Of a DNA stretch of 48,910 nucleotides, positions 1-7,684 are shown piece after piece. Made by a program: the position numbers and the translations under genes. Each line of letters opens with the position of its first letter. Positions within the stretch are counted from its first letter, which is position 1. The stretch is taken from the NCBI GenBank assembly GCA_002753515.1, contig PEAK01000028.1, positions 1 through 48,910 of the forward strand. The letters run 5' to 3'. This stretch comes from Magnetococcales bacterium (GTDB lineage: Bacteria; Pseudomonadota; Magnetococcia; Magnetococcales; UBA8363). The notes beneath the pieces are model-generated. The model did not search any database and was not told the origin of the DNA. It worked only from the letters and a program-made list of their open reading frames with translations.

Positions 1-54
1 GCTGATAACGAACAATCTGTGTTGGATGAATTAGCCGTGAAACGCAATGGTTAA
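1..54 (+). CDS. 3' end of an upstream gene (partial)
   Basis: An open frame runs from the window edge to a TAA stop at 52-54 and encodes the tail ADNEQSVLDELAVKRNG. The composition is protein-like, but 17 residues are too few to assign a family. The upstream part is outside the window, so that this is a real gene end is inference. Confidence 0.3.
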   Translation, partial: ADNEQSVLDELAVKRNG

Positions 55-104
55 TTGATTTGTACGTGAAAACAATTACCTGCATGAACTTCGCCGGCCT
101 GAGA

Positions 105-229
105 AATGTGACAAAGTAGAACTACTTTCCCTGACTTTCTGGATTCCCGCTGAAGCCTGCCCCCGAATGCCTGAATCGGGGGCGGGAATGACGCGGGAAA
201 ACTACGTATCACGCGTTGGTTGCGGTTTA
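105..229. repeat. Dispersed palindromic MITE-like element, copy A (chimeric/partial)
   Basis: The right half (about 122-229) matches the type 1 element: a TTTCTGGATTCCCGC-type hairpin ending in GGTTGCGGTTTA. The left end is not the type 1 terminus. It is AATGTGACAAAGTAGAA (105-121), the terminus of the type 2 element at 27066-27226. The hairpin arm carries the longer variant apex GAAGCCTGCCCCCGAATGCC. The copy therefore looks like a junction of two element types, or a deletion product. About 170 bp of AT-rich sequence follows up to 398 with no gene; it contains only an imperfect inverted repeat, TGGTTCC (251-257) against GGAACCA (278-284). Confidence 0.75.
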
Positions 230-398
230 GACACGCTCATAACCGTACCCTGGTTCCATTTTTTACATGTAATGGCAGGAACCAACCAAGTGAAACTACC
301 ATCATTCCTAGCCGAAATCAAATGAATTTACAATTAAAATAAATCACAGAAAATAAATTATTGGAATAGCGTGGGGAATTTCCATGATCCGTGGAAAC

Positions 399-929
399 TT
401 AACGGACAAGGGCTTTGAATTTCGGGTTGGGGGAGTTGCTGAGGAGACGGCGGATGATTTTGCGGAAGGTTTCCGGATCGGTACGGCAGTTGGTGAGGGC
501 GGCGAGGAGTTTCACCATGTTATCCCCCCTTTTTTTCGGATCCTGATACGGATGTTCGTGCAGCAGGTGGGAGATGGTGGTCAGGTAGGACACCATGCCC
601 CCTTTCAGGCTTTGAACACGAAATTTTCCTGAAAATTTTTTTTGTAAATAGGTGCTGCCATCGCCTTTGCTGCAATAGAGAAGCATGGTCCGGTTGACCA
701 TCTGTGGGGCGAAACGTTTTTCAAAGGATTCCAGGTGTTCTTCAATTTCCAGGATATAGACCCTTTTGGAACCGGGAATGGTGGGATCCGATTCGGAACT
801 CCCCCTGGTGTCGATGATGAGGGGTTTGATCGGATCCGCCAAAAATTCCTCGATGGTCATTGAACCTTTATCAGTTCCAAAAAGCATGGCGATGGGGCTC
901 TTTGTGCGCGGAGTGTCAGACCATGCCAT
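399..929 (-). CDS. Rhodanese-like domain protein
   Basis: A 176-residue protein. The segment PLIIDTRGSS near residue 36 matches the first rhodanese motif (hydrophobic strand, then DxR). LLYCSKGDGS near residue 84 matches the active-site loop, with a cysteine in a CxxGxxS context, and LKGGMVSY matches the usual GG turn after the loop. Rhodanese domains carry sulfur as a cysteine persulfide or act as phosphatase-like or binding modules; the exact role here is unknown. No signal peptide or membrane segment is seen. The frame has a TGA shortly upstream of the ATG, which limits the N-terminus. No strong ribosome-binding site is visible. The gene stands alone between two palindromic elements, opposite in direction to the next operon. 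Confidence 0.7.
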   Translation of the reverse strand: MAWSDTPRTKSPIAMLFGTDKGSMTIEEFLADPIKPLIIDTRGSSESDPTIPGSKRVYILEIEEHLESFEKRFAPQMVNRTMLLYCSKGDGSTYLQKKFSGKFRVQSLKGGMVSYLTTISHLLHEHPYQDPKKRGDNMVKLLAALTNCRTDPETFRKIIRRLLSNSPNPKFKALVR

Positions 930-1062
930 GGTATCCCATATTCTGTCAGAAGCTCAAGGATCGCGACACGATCCCACCAATCGGCGTATCAGGGCAAGGT
1001 TAACGATGTCCATGGCGTAAAGTTTGCGAACGGGCTTGCCAAAGATCTCTGATTCTCACTTT

Positions 1063-1239
1063 TAAACCGCAACCAACACGGGAAACGGTGCTTTCCAGTG
1101 TCATTCCCGCGAAAGCGGGAATCCAGAAAGTCAGGGGAAGTAGAAATGCCCTCTGGATCCCCGCTGAAGCCTGCCCTCGAATGCTTGAATCGGGGGCGGG
1201 GATGACAATAACTACACATTCCAAGATGGCTGCGGTTTA
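1063..1239. repeat. MITE-like palindromic element, type 1, copy B
   Basis: It begins TAAACCGCAACCAACACGGG and ends ATGGCTGCGGTTTA. The first internal hairpin is ATTCCCGCGAAAGCGGGAAT (about 1103-1122). The second hairpin has a GATCCCCGC arm with the enlarged apex (GAAGCCTGCCCTCGAATGC) instead of the short TTTCG loop. The element ends about 31 bp before the start codon of the TolC-like gene. No other gene is seen between 930 and 1270. Confidence 0.9.
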
Positions 1240-1270
1240 GTGACCCAAGTGCAGGTGCCTGGCATCGATC

Positions 1271-3547
1271 ATGACAGTCAAGATCATCAATGCTATCTAT
1301 TTATTGTCCAGGTTCTGGTTGCTGATGGTGCTACCGTTCCTGTCGGGATGCAGCATCAAACCGGTTGCGCTGGATCGTGATCAGTTGGAGCGCCGGATCG
1401 CCCTGGATCTACAGGCGATGTTCGCCGGTGCCTCGACACCCCGGGATGCGTTGACCCTGGAGCAGGCCATGGCCAGGGCGGTCAGCCACAACTTGCAACA
1501 ACGGGTTGTGGCGTTGGAAGGGGCCCTGGCATTGGGGTTGAACGAATTGGCATCCTATGAGATGTTGCCCCGGGTTCAGGCTTCGGCGGGTTATGTCCAG
1601 CGTGATCGCACCACGTATGTGTCGCAGGATCGTTTTCAAACCACGAATTCCCTGGAAGCGGCCTGGGGCGTTTTGGATTTTGGCGTCAGCTATCTTGACG
1701 CACGGCAAAAGTCTGACGGCGTTCTGGTGGCGCGGCAACAGCGGCGCAAGGCGGCCCTGGACCTCATGGCCGAAGTGGAAAGCGCTTACGGACAGGCCTT
1801 GGTGGCCCAACGCCTGGAGAAATCCGTGCGTCCCTTGGCGGCTCGTATCGGCAAAGCCCTGGAAAATGCCCGGGAAGTGGAACGGCAAGGGATCAAACCA
1901 CCCCAGGAATCACTGGATTTCCAAAAGCGATTGTTAAAAATTCTCGACCAGTTGCAACGTTTGCAACGTCAGGTTTCGGGATCCAAACTGCGTCTGGCGG
2001 AATTGATGAACCTGGAAGGGGGGGATTCCTTGCCACAGTTGGAAGAGAACGGATTCTGGTTGCCGTTGGATCTCAAGTCCTTGCCGGACATGGCGGAAAT
2101 GGAAGAATTCGCCTTGAAGAATCGACCGGAATTGCTGGAACGCCATTATCAAAGCCGTATTCAGGCGGATGAAAGCCGCAAAGCCTTGTTGCGTTTGTTG
2201 CCCGGATTGGATGTATCCGTCAGCCGCCGCTACGACAATGGCAGTGTGTATGTGAACCGCAGTTGGGTGGAAAATGGCGTCAATTTGGCTTGGAATCTCA
2301 TCAAGGCGGTGACAGCGCCGGAGTTGCTGGCGCAAAGTCAATTGGAAGGGGTGTTGGAGGAGCGCCGGCGTTTGGCATTGTCCATGACGGTTTTGACCCA
2401 GCTCCGGGTGGCGCATCTCGGTCTGATGGAAGCGAAAATGAGTTATGAAACGGCGTTGGAGTTGAGCAAGGTGGATCGCCGTTTGTTTGAACACGCCGTG
2501 GCGGGTCGGGATGTGGCGACTTTGAGCGAGGCGCAATTGATCGAGTCGGAGGCGGATTTGCTGCTCCAGGATGCCAGGCGGGATCTGGCCTATTCCGAGA
2601 TCGTTTCCGCGGCATCGCGTCTTTTGAATTCGCTGGGATTGAATCGCTTGCCATTCGGGTTTGAAACCATGGATGATGAGCAATTGACCCTGGCGCTGGA
2701 AGAGATGTCACGGCGTCCGCAATGGGCATCGCACACGTTGTTTGAAGCGGACGGTGCCAAAAAAATACCGGCTGAGGGGAGCGGAGACAAGGAAAAGGGG
2801 GTGGCATCGGCCCAGGAGGCGCTCCAGCCGGTGATCGGCGAGGAAGACCTGACACCGGCACCCCCCAAATCCAAGGGGGACAGCGGGGGGAACCCCCGTC
2901 CAGGGGATGCCCCTTATGAGCCCCAATGGATCCTGGAGTCGCAGGTGGCACCGGACAAAACCAAGGAATCGGGTCAAGGCGAGCGACCGTATGAGCCGAT
3001 ATGGATTTTGGAGACCCCCGATGCCTCCAGGATGCACAAGGTTCCGGTGCTGCCGTTGGAGGCTTCCGTTGCATTGGCTTTTCCCACCGAAGGGGATGGT
3101 CGTGTGGGGGGGGGACGGGGTACCATGGATGCGGATACGGAAGACAACGTCGGGGTGATTCTCAAGGTGGGGACTTTTGCCGTTCGCGAGCGGGCCTTGG
3201 AGGTCTATAGCCGATTGGCGGACAAGGAGTTTCCCGTTGTTGTGACACTTGTCACCAATGCGGAGGGGGATGATCTGTACCAGGTCACTGTTGGCCCGGT
3301 GCGGGGGATGAAGCGCGGCCGGGAGATGCATACGGCATTGCAGACGCGGGAGGGGCTTTCAAGCATGGTTGTTTTGCTTCCCATTCAAGCACCGGACAGC
3401 AACAAGGTGGTGCGTCAGAGTGATGGTTTCCGTTCGGACACGCTGGCGGGTCTGGAACAGGTGATCCCTTTGGCTCCTGCGGCGCTGTCCCTGGAAGGGT
3501 TGCGGAATGATTCCAGGGTGAGCGGCACGGGGTTGAACGGGTTATGA
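1271..3547 (+). CDS. TolC-family outer membrane lipoprotein with C-terminal SPOR domain
   Basis: A 758-residue protein. The N-terminus has a hydrophobic stretch ending in a lipobox (LSGC, Cys27), so it is probably a lipoprotein. Residues about 55-460 show the repeated long-helix pattern of TolC/OEP efflux channels (LTLEQAMARAVSHN, the NRPELLERHYQ segment, and a second coiled segment with LIESEADLLLQ). A low-complexity linker of about 150 residues follows and carries a duplicated motif, PYEPQWILES and RPYEPIWILET. Residues about 627-705 fit a SPOR peptidoglycan-binding fold (GVILKVGTFAVRERA, YQVTVGPVRG). A channel subunit fused to SPOR is unusual. The stop overlaps the cyclase start by ATGA, so the two genes are translationally coupled. 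Type I secretion or efflux is inferred; no pump or adaptor genes are adjacent. Confidence 0.82.
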   Translation: MTVKIINAIYLLSRFWLLMVLPFLSGCSIKPVALDRDQLERRIALDLQAMFAGASTPRDALTLEQAMARAVSHNLQQRVVALEGALALGLNELASYEMLPRVQASAGYVQRDRTTYVSQDRFQTTNSLEAAWGVLDFGVSYLDARQKSDGVLVARQQRRKAALDLMAEVESAYGQALVAQRLEKSVRPLAARIGKALENAREVERQGIKPPQESLDFQKRLLKILDQLQRLQRQVSGSKLRLAELMNLEGGDSLPQLEENGFWLPLDLKSLPDMAEMEEFALKNRPELLERHYQSRIQADESRKALLRLLPGLDVSVSRRYDNGSVYVNRSWVENGVNLAWNLIKAVTAPELLAQSQLEGVLEERRRLALSMTVLTQLRVAHLGLMEAKMSYETALELSKVDRRLFEHAVAGRDVATLSEAQLIESEADLLLQDARRDLAYSEIVSAASRLLNSLGLNRLPFGFETMDDEQLTLALEEMSRRPQWASHTLFEADGAKKIPAEGSGDKEKGVASAQEALQPVIGEEDLTPAPPKSKGDSGGNPRPGDAPYEPQWILESQVAPDKTKESGQGERPYEPIWILETPDASRMHKVPVLPLEASVALAFPTEGDGRVGGGRGTMDADTEDNVGVILKVGTFAVRERALEVYSRLADKEFPVVVTLVTNAEGDDLYQVTVGPVRGMKRGREMHTALQTREGLSSMVVLLPIQAPDSNKVVRQSDGFRSDTLAGLEQVIPLAPAALSLEGLRNDSRVSGTGLNGL

Positions 3548-5502
3548 CCGGACGCCGGTTGGTTTATGGTCTGATAGTCCTGGGTGCGGTATTGATCTCC
3601 TGGTATGGGGTCCGGGGGGTGACGGTCCTGGCGATGGTGGAGCATTGGCTGGAGGATATTCGCATTGCCACGTTGCAGCCGCCCGAGGCGCAACATCCCG
3701 ACATTGTCCTTCTGACGATCACGGAAGAAACCTTGGCGCGTTTCCCCTATCGTTCCCCTGTGGACCGGGCGTTTCTCGCCGATGTGTTGCAGCGTTTGCA
3801 GCGCGCCGGGGTCCGGGGGATTTTGATGGATCTGCTGTTGGACCAGCCCACCGAACCGGACAAGGATGAGCTGTTGAAGACCACTCTGGAGCAGCTCACG
3901 GTTCCCATCATGGTGAGCTATGGTTCGACCGAGGCGTTGTTGACCGAGGCGCAATTGGCGTTTCAGGAGGCGTTCATCCCCAAGGCGGATCGCGGTTTGG
4001 CCAATCTGGTGCAGGATACGCGGGATCAGATGGTGCGTTGGGTGTTCAATGGTACCACGGGGAAGGATGGGACGTTTTTGCCCGGGGTGGTCCCGGGGTT
4101 GGTGAGCAAGCTGGGAATCACTCCCCCGAACAAGCAAATCCCCATCGCCTGGCGTGGGCGTCCCGATGCCGATACCGCCCCTTTTCGCGCCTTTCCATCC
4201 CATATGTTGCCTTTGCTGCCGGCCTCCTGGTTCCAGGACAAGATCGTCATTATCGGGGTGGATTTACCCATGACCGATCGGCATCGGACCCCTTTTGTGC
4301 TGAAAAAATATGCCACGGACAACCCGGACCGTTTTGGTTCCTCCGGGATGGTGATTCATGCGCATGCGCTGGCGCAGCTCCTGAGCCAGCGGTCGCCGCC
4401 GCAGATCGCCCCGTTCTGGCAGGGGGTGGTGACGGTCGTGGCGGCGCTGGGTGGGGTGTTGGCGGTGCTGGTCAACATGGCCATGGCGGTGCGCTTGATG
4501 ATCGTCAGTTTCGGGGTGCTACTCTTTATCGGCGGTGGTTTCGTACTCTACCAGCAGGGGGGGGTGATCCTCCCCTTACTGACACCGACCTTGTCCTGGT
4601 TGCTGGCATTCGTCGGCGGCGAAAGTTATGAACGTCAGCAGGATCGGCAACAGAAAAAATTTTTGAAAGAGGCTTTTTCCAAATATTTATCGAAAAAATT
4701 TGTGGATCATCTGGTCAGTGATCGGGATTTCTTGAAACGACGGGCGGAACGCCGTGAACTGACGTTCTTGTTCACCGACATTGAAAATTTTACCACCATG
4801 TCGGAAAAAGCGGAGCCGGAAAAGCTGGCCGTATTGATGAATCACTATTTGGATGGGGTGTGCAACATTTGTCTGGATCATGGTGGGATGGTGGTGGATT
4901 TGATGGGGGATGCGGTTTTTGCCATGTTCAACGCCCCGATTGATTTGCCCAATCATGCCAACATGGCGGTGCAGTCGGCGTTGGAGGTGCGGGAGTTCGC
5001 GGCCCGGTTCCAGCAAAGGGAGGATGCGCATGCCTTGGGTTTTGGCAGGACGCGAATCGGGATTCATTCCGGCGTCGCCCAGGTGGGCAATTTCGGATCG
5101 ACCCAACAATTCAAATACACCCCCCTGGGGGATGCGGTGAATATCGCTTCGCGTATCGAAGGATTGAATAAATTCTTCGCCACCGATATTTGCATTTCGG
5201 ACGCCACGGTCCAGGCCAGTGGCTGGGGTGGCGTGCGTCCGTTGGGACGCTTCGTCCTGAAAGGCAAGGGGGAGGCGTTGATGATCCACGAAATCCCCCC
5301 CGAAGGTTTTTATTCAAATGACTATCTTGAAAAATTTCGCATGGCCTTCTCTTTGCTGGGACCCGGTCACGCCCCTGTGGACGCACTGGAACCATTTGAA
5401 GAGTTGGCACGGGAGAATCCACAGGATAAATGTGTCGCTTGGTATTTGAGTCGCTTGCGCCTGGGTTTGGATTGCTCAAAAGTGGTGATGATGAGCAAAT
5501 AA
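3544..5502 (+). CDS. CHASE2-domain class III adenylate cyclase
   Basis: A 652-residue membrane receptor cyclase. There is one N-terminal membrane segment (about 5-25), then an extracytoplasmic CHASE2 sensor (about 30-270; PDIVLLTITEETL, AGVRGILMDLLLD). Three closely spaced membrane segments follow (about 295-360), then a cytoplasmic cyclase domain (about 395-580). Metal-binding aspartates are D412 (FTDIENF) and D456 (MGDAVFAMF). The FKYTPLGDAVNIASR segment supplies the base-selecting Lys/Asp pair typical of ATP-using enzymes and the transition-state Asn and Arg. The product is therefore expected to be cAMP. The start ATG overlaps the stop of the upstream TolC-SPOR gene, suggesting that the envelope protein and the sensor work together. 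What CHASE2 senses is unknown. Confidence 0.9.
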   Translation: MTGRRLVYGLIVLGAVLISWYGVRGVTVLAMVEHWLEDIRIATLQPPEAQHPDIVLLTITEETLARFPYRSPVDRAFLADVLQRLQRAGVRGILMDLLLDQPTEPDKDELLKTTLEQLTVPIMVSYGSTEALLTEAQLAFQEAFIPKADRGLANLVQDTRDQMVRWVFNGTTGKDGTFLPGVVPGLVSKLGITPPNKQIPIAWRGRPDADTAPFRAFPSHMLPLLPASWFQDKIVIIGVDLPMTDRHRTPFVLKKYATDNPDRFGSSGMVIHAHALAQLLSQRSPPQIAPFWQGVVTVVAALGGVLAVLVNMAMAVRLMIVSFGVLLFIGGGFVLYQQGGVILPLLTPTLSWLLAFVGGESYERQQDRQQKKFLKEAFSKYLSKKFVDHLVSDRDFLKRRAERRELTFLFTDIENFTTMSEKAEPEKLAVLMNHYLDGVCNICLDHGGMVVDLMGDAVFAMFNAPIDLPNHANMAVQSALEVREFAARFQQREDAHALGFGRTRIGIHSGVAQVGNFGSTQQFKYTPLGDAVNIASRIEGLNKFFATDICISDATVQASGWGGVRPLGRFVLKGKGEALMIHEIPPEGFYSNDYLEKFRMAFSLLGPGHAPVDALEPFEELARENPQDKCVAWYLSRLRLGLDCSKVVMMSK

Positions 5503-5627
5503 GGGGCCTGTTCCCATGCTCGACCAGGGTTCATGCCGGGAGAGGGGAGAAATGGTGGTGTTTTCGCCTGTTTTGCTTTATTCTGGAATGATTGTTAGTT
5601 AATTACGAAATAGTGTTGCGGTTAGTT

Positions 5628-5777
5628 TAAACCGCACCCAGCACGGGAAACGTAGTTTCCCGGCGTCATCCCCGCGAAAGCGGGGATCCAGAAAGTCAGG
5701 GAAGGTAGAAAAGTCCTCTGGATCCCCGCTTTTGCGGGGATGACAATAACTACACATTCCAAGATAGCTGCGGTTTA
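5628..5777. repeat. MITE-like palindromic element, type 1, copy C
   Basis: A full copy of about 150 bp, from TAAACCGCACCCAGCACGGG to ATAGCTGCGGTTTA, with two short-loop hairpins (ATCCCCGCGAAAGCGGGGAT and ATCCCCGCTTTTGCGGGGAT). It ends 36 bp before the ATG of the proline-rich gene. The space 5503-5627 holds no recognisable gene or terminator. Confidence 0.92.
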
Positions 5778-5813
5778 AGTAAAGATTCTGTATTGTCAGA
5801 GGAAACAGTGTCC

Positions 5814-7475
5814 ATGAAGGGTCGCCAGGATGTACCATTGTCCGTCCAATCTCCAGACCATGGGGCGCGGGATGATTTTTCGGGATTGCATTCTTTTCAA
5901 AAATTGACCAAGGTTTTAATTCGTCTCGCCTCCCGGGATGACCATTCGGGTGCGGTGATCGCGTTGCCGGACAACAGTTCTCCCTGGCCGGGCAGGGCGC
6001 AACCCGTGATGCCCCCCGTGACGCCTCCCGTAACGCCTCCCGTAACGCCTCCCGTAACGCCTCCCGTAACGCCTCCCGTAACGCCTTCCGTGACGCGCAC
6101 CATAACGCCTCCTGTAGCGCCACCTCCTGTAACGCCTCTCGTGATGCGCCCCGTGACGCCCCCCGTGACGCATCGGACACGAACGTTGGAGCCGAACGTT
6201 GTCACGCCAAAGGTGGCGGAACCTGCCCGAACCCGTGTTTCGGTTCCGACCGATGCTGTGGTTCCGCCGCCGGTGTTCATGGGAAGTGGGGTACGTCCGC
6301 GTCGCCCCGGGGCGCTTCCAGAGCGGATCATGCCATCGGAAACCGGTGTGTCCCGGAGTGAGGTCGCCCGGGTATGCGACTCTTCTCAAGATCAGGCGCG
6401 GGAGTCGGAGAGGACACGGTACTCCCAAGTGCGTGTGCCATCGGTTGCCACGCCGTTCAAAAAGGAAGTCCGAAAGCAGACCATTGCGGTTCCCCCCGCA
6501 GCAGCACCGGAAAGGGATCCGCTGCCGGAATCGTCCCGGGTTCGGCACCGTCGACCGGGACCTTTGCCGGACAAACTGACGGAGGCTGGGGTGGGGTCGG
6601 TTTCGTTGCAGGGGAAAGCGCCGATGCATGCCGCGCCCGTTGCCCCCCAAGCGCAATCGCCGTTGGTATCCGGCGGTGTTCGTCTCACCGCTCCAGCACT
6701 CAGGTCACCGGGTGCGAGCGTGCCATCGCCCATCGCCGGTCAACCGAACAGGGATGCGGAAGCGCAAGTGCTGGAAACCCGAACCGCGTCGGGCAAGACA
6801 ATTTCGCTTTCCTTGAGTGGCCGATTGGCCCCGGCGGAGCGGCAATGGTTGCGCGAAATGGTGCAGGAGGTCGTCCGGGAGGAGGGGGATCGGTTGCTGG
6901 AGCGCCATATGGGGATTCTCTCCGTGACGCACCAGGAGGAGCATGCCCGTTTGTTGAACCAAATGACGGAAAGTGTGCGTCAGGGGATGTTGGGGATGGC
7001 GCAGGGGAACATCCCGACCCCGGAGTTGTTGCGCTCTTTCGCCGAGGCGCTCAAACAGGAGATAACGCTGCTGCTCAGGCAACAGGGGTCGGAGAGTCGG
7101 GGTGAGTATGTCGGGCATTCCCTGATCGAGGAGACGGAATGGCCAGGGATGCCGGGGGATAGGCCACCGGTGGCCCCGGAGCGGGTTGTGCGGACCCGCG
7201 CCCTTTTTGAGCGCTTCATGTCCCGGACTGAGGGGATCACGGTGCCAATGGCTGGGGAAACATCCGGGAATGGTGTCGAGGAGAGGATGTACGTGGACGG
7301 TTTGCCAACTCAGGCGGGCGACAGGGTGCCGCATCACACCCGCTCGGAGATGGAAACCATCGTCGTGGAGGAAATGTTGCCCGGGGTGGGGCATCTGATG
7401 GCGGACATGGCCGATAACGTTCGGCGTGGTTTGGGTCAGGTGGGGCGGAATCGGGTCGGGAAAAAAATACCGTGA
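5814..7475 (+). CDS. Proline/threonine-rich disordered protein of unknown function
   Basis: About 553 residues. The ATG at 5814 is preceded by AGAGGA nine bases upstream, so it is preferred over the in-frame TTG at 5793. Residues about 65-120 are a tandem PPVT repeat encoded by a 12-bp minisatellite. Most of the first 320 residues look disordered and rich in Pro, Val, Arg and Ser. The C-terminal third (about 325-450) is charged and helical (WLREMVQEVVREEGDRLLER, LLRSFAEALKQEITLLL), and the last 40 residues form an amphipathic segment (VEEMLPGVGHLMADMADN). No signal peptide or transmembrane helix is visible. It lies between the cyclase and the giant PilZ protein, both in the same direction, with a palindromic element on each side. 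The function is not recognised; a scaffold or linker role is only a guess. Confidence 0.75.
   Translation: MKGRQDVPLSVQSPDHGARDDFSGLHSFQKLTKVLIRLASRDDHSGAVIALPDNSSPWPGRAQPVMPPVTPPVTPPVTPPVTPPVTPPVTPSVTRTITPPVAPPPVTPLVMRPVTPPVTHRTRTLEPNVVTPKVAEPARTRVSVPTDAVVPPPVFMGSGVRPRRPGALPERIMPSETGVSRSEVARVCDSSQDQARESERTRYSQVRVPSVATPFKKEVRKQTIAVPPAAAPERDPLPESSRVRHRRPGPLPDKLTEAGVGSVSLQGKAPMHAAPVAPQAQSPLVSGGVRLTAPALRSPGASVPSPIAGQPNRDAEAQVLETRTASGKTISLSLSGRLAPAERQWLREMVQEVVREEGDRLLERHMGILSVTHQEEHARLLNQMTESVRQGMLGMAQGNIPTPELLRSFAEALKQEITLLLRQQGSESRGEYVGHSLIEETEWPGMPGDRPPVAPERVVRTRALFERFMSRTEGITVPMAGETSGNGVEERMYVDGLPTQAGDRVPHHTRSEMETIVVEEMLPGVGHLMADMADNVRRGLGQVGRNRVGKKIP
6015..6086 (+). repeat. 12-bp tandem repeat (minisatellite) coding PPVT
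   Basis: Six head-to-tail units of CCCGT(A/G)ACGCCT; five are identical, and degenerate units continue on both sides from about 6002 to 6172. The unit is a multiple of three, so copy changes keep the reading frame and alter only the length of the Pro/Val/Thr stalk. Confidence 0.95.
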
Positions 7476-7498
7476 GACAGGTTATGATGACCTTTGCT

Positions 7499-7649
7499 AA
7501 AACCGCAGCCATCTTGGGTTGCGTAGTATTTGTCATCCCCGCGGAGGCGGGGATCCAGGAAACCTACACACCATTCCCTAACTTTCTGGATTCCCGCTTT
7601 CGCGGGAATGACGCTGGAAAACTATATATTCCGTGCTGGTTGCGGTTTA
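7499..7649. repeat. MITE-like palindromic element, type 1, copy D (inverted)
   Basis: Opposite orientation to copies B and C: it begins AAACCGCAGCCATCTTGGG and ends GCTGGTTGCGGTTTA. It contains the hairpins ATCCCCGCGGAGGCGGGGAT and ATTCCCGCTTTCGCGGGAAT. It ends about 35 bp before the start of the PilZ protein gene. Confidence 0.9.
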
Positions 7650-7684
7650 AAGTGAAGAGCTGGTTTTAGAGGGTTTGGGAATTC

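Noticed and set aside
384-632. Plus-strand open frame opposite the rhodanese-like gene
   Set aside because: It lies antisense to a gene with clear rhodanese motifs and shows no family features of its own.
989-1224. Short minus-strand frames with CHPRPRFKHSRAGFSGDPE-like sequence here and in other copies
   Set aside because: The same peptide recurs wherever the palindromic element occurs and follows from the element's sequence, not from a gene.
6015-6172. Possible CRISPR array
   Set aside because: The repeats are 12-bp contiguous coding units without spacers. The dispersed palindromic elements are also not arrays, and no cas gene is present.
5599-6180. Minus-strand frame with long SREALREALREA-like repeats
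   Set aside because: It is the complement of the 12-bp minisatellite plus a palindromic element; the repeats only mirror the PPVT coding strand.
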